Positions 5,080 to 8,793 of a stretch of DNA of 8,793 nt are shown here, one piece after another. A model generated the notes under the pieces. It was not told where the DNA came from and did no database searches. It worked only from the letters and a program-made list of their open reading frames with translations. The stretch covers positions 1 through 8,793 of the forward strand of contig NZ_CP128155.1 of assembly GCF_030292155.1 (NCBI RefSeq), given 5' to 3'. The stretch's first letter is position 1. Every line of letters starts with the position of its first letter. The DNA comes from Bacillus sp. DX3.1. GTDB taxonomy: Bacteria; Bacillota; Bacilli; Bacillales; Bacillaceae_G. The translations under genes and the position numbers were made by a program.

Positions 5080-5754
5080 ATGAAAAAATTAATTATTTCG
5101 GGTGTATGTGCAGCGGTATTTGGTACGACTTTTTTTGCGCAGAATTCTTTTGCTGAAACAACAAGTGATAACTCAAATCAGAATATAAAAGCAGCGAGCG
5201 TTCAAACAAGTAGTTTTATAGATGTACCTCAATCGCATTGGGCGTATAAAGAGATTCAGTACATGGCTGATCATAATATAATGCGAGGATTTGGTAATGG
5301 TTATTTTGGTGTCAAAGATAAAGTGACACGTGAAGAATTAGCAGTATTTTTATACAGAATGATTAAGATTCCTGACGGTCCTTATAAGGATCCTAAACCT
5401 TTCAATGACATAGATGGTTCAAATTTCAAAAAGGAAATTGTAGCAGTATACAATAATGGCATTTTTCCTTATCTAAAGGATGAAAAATTTGATCCTAAGC
5501 GTAATATAACACGAGCGGAAATTGCAGTTGCGTTTAGAACTGCCTTTGGTTTGACTAAGAAATTTGATCATCAATTTACTGATACGCAAGGTCACTGGGC
5601 AAGTGAAGAGATTAAAATTTTATATAGTAATGGTATAACTAGTGGTGTAGGCGATAATCAATTTGATCCAGAGGGGGTTGCAACACGTGAACAGTTAGCT
5701 ATGTTCTTATACAGAGCTATCCCAGCGGCTTCAAAACCTCTTCAAGTAAACTAA
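5080..5754 (+). CDS. Secreted S-layer-homology (SLH) domain protein, SLH-only
   Basis: The 224-residue product starts with a Sec signal peptide (MKKLIISGVCAAVFGTTFFA, cleavage likely after A25 in NSFA-ET), followed by a short Ser/Thr/Asn-rich linker. Three SLH repeats fill the rest: about 45-97, 107-158 and 165-214, each ending with the conserved motif (TREE 83-86, TRAE 144-147, TREQ 202-205) that contacts pyruvylated secondary cell-wall polymer in this family. Residues after 214 are only a short tail, so there is no enzymatic, NEAT or adhesive cargo domain. In the B. cereus group most SLH proteins carry such a domain, so this is an anchor without cargo, possibly a truncated gene, an S-layer modifier or a competitor for polymer sites. 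The ribosome binding site is AGGGAG. A Fur-box-like site overlaps the promoter region and a terminator follows. Confidence 0.9.
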   Translation: MKKLIISGVCAAVFGTTFFAQNSFAETTSDNSNQNIKAASVQTSSFIDVPQSHWAYKEIQYMADHNIMRGFGNGYFGVKDKVTREELAVFLYRMIKIPDGPYKDPKPFNDIDGSNFKKEIVAVYNNGIFPYLKDEKFDPKRNITRAEIAVAFRTAFGLTKKFDHQFTDTQGHWASEEIKILYSNGITSGVGDNQFDPEGVATREQLAMFLYRAIPAASKPLQVN

Positions 5755-5760
5755 CTATTT

Positions 5761-5789
5761 AAAACCGACTCATACGAGTTGGTTTTTTC
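5761..5789 (+). terminator. Intrinsic terminator of the SLH gene
   Basis: AAAACCGACTC (5761-5771) pairs with GAGTTGGTTTT (5776-5786) around a 4-base loop, with one G-T wobble, and a T-run follows. Confidence 0.85.
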
Positions 5790-6095
5790 TTTGCAGGAAT
5801 TTATAAAACATCTGTATAATAAGTAACTCCTCCCTGACTAAACAGCACACCCGAATGTACGGCAGAAGTTGGGAAAAGTTACAAGGTAACAGGCAATAAT
5901 TATGGTATGTAACAAAATTTGTATGTAGAATCAAAGCCCACAAGATAGGGCTTTTTTCTTTGTTCCAAAACAAAAACGTAACATTTTTAATACGTATTAA
6001 TAACGTTAATGTTAAGACAACACAAATAAAACCCCACAAAATGTAGGGTTTATAGCAATCCTCTTTTTTCAAAGAAGTCACGGAATATTCTATTA
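5790..6095. other. Gene-free interval with terminators and palindromes
   Basis: No credible gene is present. A terminator-like hairpin, AAAGCCC/GGGCTTT with a T-run, lies at 5933-5957. A 14-bp palindrome TTAATACGTATTAA lies at 5987-6000, flanked by AACATT (5980-5985) and AATGTT (6008-6013), and may be a protein-binding site. A hairpin at 6029-6051 with AAACCC/GGGTTT arms would terminate minus-strand transcription. The interval ends at the left end of the Tn3-type miniature element. Confidence 0.5.
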
Positions 6096-6133
6096 GGGGT
6101 AGCATACACATTTTAACGTTTTTATACGCTAAG
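6096..6133 (+). repeat. Left 38-bp Tn3-family terminal repeat
   Basis: It starts with GGGGT and ends with TATACGCTAAG. It shares the internal block CACATTTTAACG with the right repeat and differs from it mainly at positions 6-11 and 24-27. Confidence 0.8.
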
Positions 6134-6319
6134 GGATTCTCAAAACTCAATAACACGATTTGAATTGAGATTTTGATTTAAAGATGAGTTTTGGGATACT
6201 ATTTAGGCTCTTTTCAGTACCTTTTACATTGAAGTACATTTGTCTCAAATACCTACGTTTTTGAGATTGGTGATACCGCTTAGAGTGGTAAAATCAACGT
6301 TTTTTCATGTCGAAATTTG

Positions 6320-6357
6320 CTTAGCGTATATTTTCGTTAAAATGTGGACGGGACCCC
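6320..6357 (-). repeat. Right 38-bp Tn3-family terminal repeat
   Basis: Read on the minus strand it starts GGGGTCCCGTCC and ends ACGCTAAG, with 30 of 38 positions equal to the left repeat. The boundary to DUF3967-related sequence is exact, at TAATTGAAC. Confidence 0.85.
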
Positions 6358-6515
6358 TAATTGAACAATTACAAAAGCAACAAGATTATATTGATAATAA
6401 GTTAGAAAAACGTGATCAGAAGTTACTTGAAACAATTCGAGAAGTACAAGAAACAAAATCATTAACAGCATCTACGGAATCAAAAGGTTTTTTTGCGAGG
6501 TTATTTGGAAAATGA
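6357..6515 (+). pseudogene. 3' remnant of a second DUF3967 gene, cut off by the miniature element
   Basis: The frame codes LIEQLQKQQDYIDNKLEKRD, continues as the last third of the intact protein at 3052-3603, and ends GFFARLFGK with a stop at 6513-6515. About 14 further bases after the stop are also shared with the first copy. The N-terminal DNA-binding domain and most of the coiled coil are missing, because the Tn3-type right repeat lies directly in front. A longer open frame starting near 6240 fuses element sequence to this tail (91 codons), but it starts at TTG without a ribosome binding site and is probably not expressed. The remnant shows that the plasmid once carried two DUF3967 loci, or acquired a second segment by recombination. 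Confidence 0.85.
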
Positions 6516-6534
6516 TTTTTTTGAGATTTATAAT
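6505..6534 (+). promoter_or_regulatory. Candidate promoter of structured RNA copy 2
   Basis: TTGGAA (6505-6510) and a perfect TATAAT (6529-6534) are spaced by 18 bases. The -10 lies directly before the first base shared by the two RNA copies, so transcription would start near 6541, at the base of the closing stem. Confidence 0.5.
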
Positions 6535-6867
6535 CTGAGTCCTGGCGTTTATGCCGCGAAAGTTCCTTGACGATGAGGGGAACCCTCATGCAAACTCGCC
6601 AGAGGTGGCCCCAGAAGGGCGGTTTTTGCCCGCTGGGGTTGGCTTTGGGAGTTTGAGGGTTTAGAGGCTCGTGGTCAAGGAAACCGTGGAATAAAGAGCG
6701 AGGACGGAACCCAGGACAGGGCAAAAACCAATGTCTTCGCCAAAATTCGTGGTTCTAATGTTAGAAAAAGGCGAATAAGAATATAGCATACATACTTATA
6801 GCAAGGGAATGCAGTACAGATCAGTATACAAGCATTCCCTTGCTATAAGTATGTTATTTTTTTCTAT
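6535..6867 (+). ncRNA. Large structured RNA element, copy 2 (full form)
   Basis: This is the longer relative of 4352-4597. The closing stem is GTCCTGG (6539-6545) with CCAGGAC (6711-6717). TTCCTTGAC (6563-6571) pairs exactly with GTCAAGGAA (6674-6682). The segment missing from copy 1 folds by itself: a 7-bp hairpin (6573-6579 with 6583-6589), then an arm with AAACTC/GAGTTT (6592-6597 with 6649-6654), CCCCAG/CTGGGG (6609-6614 with 6633-6638) and GGGC/GCCC. In the 3' part TTCGCC (6736-6741) pairs with GGCGAA (6770-6775) around a TTCTAA/TTAGAA hairpin. A perfect 23-bp stem (6790-6812 with 6832-6854) and a T-run end it. A TATAAT lies just before the first conserved base. The TIR gene starts 36 bases after the end. 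Function and Rfam class are unknown to me. Confidence 0.75.
6790..6867 (+). terminator. Terminator hairpin of structured RNA copy 2
   Basis: The 23-bp perfect stem with a 19-base loop is followed by TATTTTTTT. In copy 1 the same hairpin has a shorter stem because its left arm lacks several bases. Confidence 0.8.
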
Positions 6868-6902
6868 TTATTTCAGATATTTTGTATAATTGAGTAAAAC
6901 TA

Positions 6903-7706
6903 ATGAAAGTAGTTGATAAAGATATGATCTTTTTTAGTCATACTTATAAAGACAAACAAATTATTGAACCAATAGCTCAAGTATTTGCTAATACATTTGG
7001 TACAGAAAATATATTTTATGATAGTTGGTCTATCCAACCGGGGGATGGAATTATTGATAAAATGTCAGAAGGACTTATTAAATGTAAGTTTTTCTTTTTC
7101 TTTGTTTCTAAGAATAGTTTAGAAAGTAAAATGGTACAATTAGAATGGCAAAATATGTTGATGAGAACTAGCAATAATGAAGAAATAAAGTTTATACCAA
7201 TCAAATTAGATGATTGTGTTATGCCCGTAATACTTTTACAAAATTTATATATTGATGTTTATGGTAAAGGATTAGAGTTTGCTACTAGACAAATGATAGA
7301 TGTGGTTTATGGTAGAAATACATATGTTCCTGGATTACAAAAATATGAAAATGTACGTGCCTATATTTCTAAATCAAATGAGACTGATATTACTGTAGAA
7401 TTTAGAGCTGAATCTTATGCGGAGCCAATATCTAGATATTTAATACTTTTAGATAATAGTGAAGATGAAATAAATTTTACATGTCTTAATGAAAGTATGT
7501 TTAATAGTGGTTTTAATAATAATGTGACTATGGATAATGGTTTAGTTACTAATGCAATATTTGTAGGTGTTGCTAGAAGTACAACGCCTAGTTTTCCATT
7601 AAAAATAAATGTGAAAACAAGAAATGGATTACCAGTAAAGCTAAAAGGTGTAATGAGAGCAGCTAATGAAGAAATGTTTTCAAGTATACCAATGAATTTC
7701 TCTTAA
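6903..7706 (+). CDS. TIR-domain protein with unclassified C-terminal beta-rich domain
   Basis: The 267-residue product has an N-terminal TIR domain (about 8-135). The evidence is MIFFSHTYKDK (strand A and box 1), IFYDSWSIQPGDGI (37-50, the BB-loop region), FFFFFVSKNSLESKMVQLEW (63-82) with Glu81 at the place of the catalytic glutamate of NAD-cleaving TIR domains, and FIPIKLDD (97-104). Residues about 145-267 look beta-rich and match no domain I can name. Bacterial TIR proteins often act in anti-phage defence (Thoeris, CBASS, TIR-Argonaute) by degrading or converting NAD. No partner gene is in view, so this is either a stand-alone effector or an orphan. The start is uncertain: ATG 6903 has no clear ribosome binding site and a possible -10 (TATAAT, 6885-6890) would leave a leader of only a few bases. 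ATG 6924 is an alternative. It is convergent with the recombinase gene. Confidence 0.8.
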   Translation: MKVVDKDMIFFSHTYKDKQIIEPIAQVFANTFGTENIFYDSWSIQPGDGIIDKMSEGLIKCKFFFFFVSKNSLESKMVQLEWQNMLMRTSNNEEIKFIPIKLDDCVMPVILLQNLYIDVYGKGLEFATRQMIDVVYGRNTYVPGLQKYENVRAYISKSNETDITVEFRAESYAEPISRYLILLDNSEDEINFTCLNESMFNSGFNNNVTMDNGLVTNAIFVGVARSTTPSFPLKINVKTRNGLPVKLKGVMRAANEEMFSSIPMNFS

Positions 7707-7746
7707 ATATATTCTCCATATAAATTATTTTATATGGAGAATATAT
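7707..7746. terminator. Bidirectional hairpin between convergent genes
   Basis: An 18-bp perfect stem (7707-7724 with 7729-7746) lies between the TIR stop codon and the recombinase and includes the last codons and stop of the latter. It has no long T-run, so termination strength is uncertain. Confidence 0.6.
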
Positions 7747-8302
7747 CTAAAATATTATCTTTTTCTTCTTTATTGATTCCAATGTATTTTAAAGTGATTT
7801 GAGGGGTACTATGGTTTAGTATTTCTTGTAACATGGCTACATCTTTTGTTTGTTTATAGAACCAATAGCCGAAGGTTTTGCGCATGGTATGGGTCCCAAT
7901 AGATTCTACACTGGCAAAATCTCCGGCTTTTTGTAATTGTCGATAGGCTTGGATTTTACTAATGGATTGATCTCCTTTACGTGAAGGAAATAACCAGGTG
8001 CTTTCTACTGTCTGGGCGTATTGATATACTTCGTCAAAAATAGAAGTAAGATTAATGATACGTTCTTTCTTTGTTTTTCCTTCTGTTACTTTTAACTCTT
8101 TTCTACGTTTTCGTTTTAACTTCAAAATCATATTTGTTTCTAGGTTTAATAAATCACTTACTCGCAAACCTGTATTGATCCCAATAATAAATAAGATATA
8201 GTCTCTTTCTGAACAGTGACGTTTAAGAGCCCATTTCATATCTTCAATCTGTTCTTTACTTCGGATGGGTTGGACATCAATGAGATGTGGTTTTTTGTTC
8301 AT
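7730..8302 (-). CDS. Small tyrosine recombinase/integrase (catalytic domain only)
   Basis: The open frame extends upstream to 8440. The start at 8302 is chosen because AAAGAGGT lies ten bases before this ATG, and the upstream 46 codons look non-coding and contain a repeat site. The product has 190 residues. All catalytic positions of the family are visible: Arg47 in TGLRVSDLL, a beta-hairpin lysine in the segment EGKTKKERIINL (about 75-86), His138 and Arg141 in GTHTMRKTFGYWF, His164 in LNHST, and nucleophile Tyr173 in LKYIGI. The usual N-terminal SAM-like core-binding domain is almost absent, so it is shorter than XerC/D (about 300 residues) but complete in the catalytic fold. It is likely to resolve plasmid multimers or cointegrates or to move a cassette. 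A candidate site lies 109-143 bases upstream of its start at 8411-8445, with a relative at 986-1020. Confidence 0.85.
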   Translation of the reverse strand: MNKKPHLIDVQPIRSKEQIEDMKWALKRHCSERDYILFIIGINTGLRVSDLLNLETNMILKLKRKRRKELKVTEGKTKKERIINLTSIFDEVYQYAQTVESTWLFPSRKGDQSISKIQAYRQLQKAGDFASVESIGTHTMRKTFGYWFYKQTKDVAMLQEILNHSTPQITLKYIGINKEEKDNILDIFSI

Positions 8303-8410
8303 GGGTTTCTGTACCTCTTTATTTATAGTGTTTTGAATGTATACTTTTCTTGCTAATTTTAAGGATATCAGGGGATTTGGCTTGAGGTCAATATTTTGGG
8401 GAATCTGAAT

Positions 8411-8445
8411 GTAAACTAATATATAAAAGTTTACTTTCAAAAATA
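8411..8445 (+). other. Copy 2 of the 35-bp repeat, candidate recombinase site
   Basis: It matches 986-1020 at 29 of 35 positions. GTAAACT (8411-8417) and AGTTTAC (8428-8434) are inverted arms, and two 12-bp half-sites around the centre agree at 10 of 12 positions, the usual form of a tyrosine-recombinase core site. Its place upstream of the recombinase gene fits a self-proximal site. Confidence 0.5.
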
Positions 8446-8570
8446 GATAAAAATAATTTGTTATTCATATCATTCGCAAACATAAATATCCAATAAAGAT
8501 ATTTAATTACAAATGCATCTATTTTATTTATAGTTATATTTAGAAAATAGAATAGAAAGGTCTTGGTAAT

Positions 8571-8793
8571 ATGTTAGGTATTGATGTTATAAAAACAACA
8601 GAGGAATTAATTATAAAATGGCAATTAGCAAAAGTTAGTATTCCATTAAATGAAATTATTGAAGTTACTGAAGATGATACTTATGCTGGTGTTGAAAAAG
8701 TAGATGCAATTCGAATTGGGACACCTTATGCTACAACTGATCGGATCTTAATTAAAACTAGAAAACAAGATTATGTACTATTTACTACTAATA
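8571..8793 (+). CDS. SunI/YnzG-family protein (sublancin-immunity type), 5' part
   Basis: The gene starts at ATG 8571 behind GAAAGG and runs off the window after 74 codons. The residues [20 protein letters not shown], then [36 protein letters not shown] and YVLFTTN follow the pattern I know from SunI, the protein that protects Bacillus subtilis SP-beta lysogens from the glycopeptide sublancin, and its paralogue YnzG. The family has a bacterial PH-like fold, and many members are immunity-like or of unknown role. A full-length SunI also has a membrane-associated N-terminus, which I do not see here, so the YnzG-like form fits better. No bacteriocin gene of the sublancin type is in the window. 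It could be an orphan immunity gene or part of a cluster beyond the end. Confidence 0.75.
   Translation, partial: MLGIDVIKTTEELIIKWQLAKVSIPLNEIIEVTEDDTYAGVEKVDAIRIGTPYATTDRILIKTRKQDYVLFTTN

Larger units (their letters stand above)
6096..6357. mobile_element. Tn3-derived inverted-repeat miniature element (TIME/MITE), 262 bp
   Basis: The left end 6096-6133 begins GGGGTAGCATACAC and ends ACGCTAAG. The reverse complement of the right end 6320-6357 begins GGGGTCCCGTCCAC and also ends ACGCTAAG. Both are 38 bp, agree at 30 of 38 positions, and have the GGGGT start and ACGCTAAG end typical of Tn3-family terminal repeats, as in Tn4430. The 186-bp interior has no transposase. It holds an internal inverted repeat CAAAACTCA (6141-6149) and TGAGTTTTG (6185-6193) that could be a relic of a resolution site. 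The bordering 5-mers (TATTA left, TAATT right) are not a target duplication, and DUF3967 homology starts exactly at the right border. A deletion adjacent to the element is therefore likely. Mobilisation would need a Tn3-family transposase in trans. Confidence 0.8.

Noticed and set aside
5838..5912. Short frame reading TPECTAEVGKSYKVTGNNYG, possibly the tail of a wall-associated SH3-like domain
   Set aside because: Only 24 codons, bounded by stops and with no start; too short to support a gene or a clear remnant.
5770..6156. 128-codon minus-strand open frame
   Set aside because: It crosses three terminator-like hairpins and the left end of the Tn3-type element, and its hydrophobic, Cys-rich composition looks random.
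6416..6724. 102-codon minus-strand open frame
   Set aside because: It spans the DUF3967 remnant in antisense and half of structured RNA copy 2; not conserved with the frame opposite copy 1 and without a ribosome binding site.
6535..6867. Group II intron or retron RNA
   Set aside because: No domain V-like sequence is visible and no reverse transcriptase is in the window.
7016..7204. 62-codon minus-strand open frame
   Set aside because: Antisense shadow of the TIR gene.
8303..8440. 46-codon N-terminal extension of the recombinase
   Set aside because: The good ribosome binding site precedes the internal ATG at 8302, and the extension overlaps the 35-bp repeat site.

Overview
The window is about 8.8 kb of AT-rich DNA that looks like part of an accessory plasmid of the Bacillus cereus group (B. 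cereus, B. thuringiensis or a relative). The evidence is a RepL-like winged-helix replication protein, a DUF3967-type MerR-like DNA-binding protein, an S-layer-homology protein with a Bacillus-style signal peptide, a small tyrosine recombinase, strong AGGAGG-type ribosome binding sites and U-rich intrinsic terminators. The species is inferred from gene style and not proven. No complete conjugation, toxin or phage structural module is present.

Layout. 1-530 is non-coding and rich in hairpins. 531-929 is an XRE regulator with two membrane segments, broken by an in-frame TAA where a CAA is expected. 1208-1792 is the RepL-like gene, followed by a terminator and a near-perfect 54-bp double palindrome (1826-1879). 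1880-3000 has no credible gene. It holds nested inverted repeats, three iteron-like repeats and tandem GC-rich hairpins, and is the best candidate for origin or control DNA. 2946-4174 holds a cluster of CCTAGG operator/centromere-like boxes, the DUF3967 gene and two small membrane proteins, closed by a terminator.

4352-4597 and 6535-6867 are two diverged copies of one large, well-structured non-coding RNA element, each ending in a terminator hairpin. Between them lie a 26-residue amphipathic peptide gene (4743-4823) behind a consensus promoter with a CcpA cre-like site, an SLH-only cell-wall protein (5080-5754) with a Fur-box-like operator, and a 262-bp element with two 38-bp Tn3-family terminal repeats (6096-6357), which I read as a Tn3-derived miniature element. 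This element abuts the surviving 3' end of a second DUF3967 gene.

Downstream are a TIR-domain protein (6903-7706), a convergent single-domain tyrosine recombinase (8302-7730, minus strand), and the 5' part of a SunI-like (sublancin-immunity type) gene running off the end. Related 35-bp sites occur at 986-1020 and 8411-8445, in the same orientation, and could be substrates of the recombinase.

How it may work together (inference): RepL-like protein for replication, the DUF3967 protein with its upstream boxes for copy control or single-protein segregation, and the recombinase for multimer or cointegrate resolution would form the plasmid backbone. The TIR protein, the amphipathic peptide, the SunI-like protein and the SLH protein look like cargo for defence, competition or surface functions. 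The two structured RNA elements are the least explained component.
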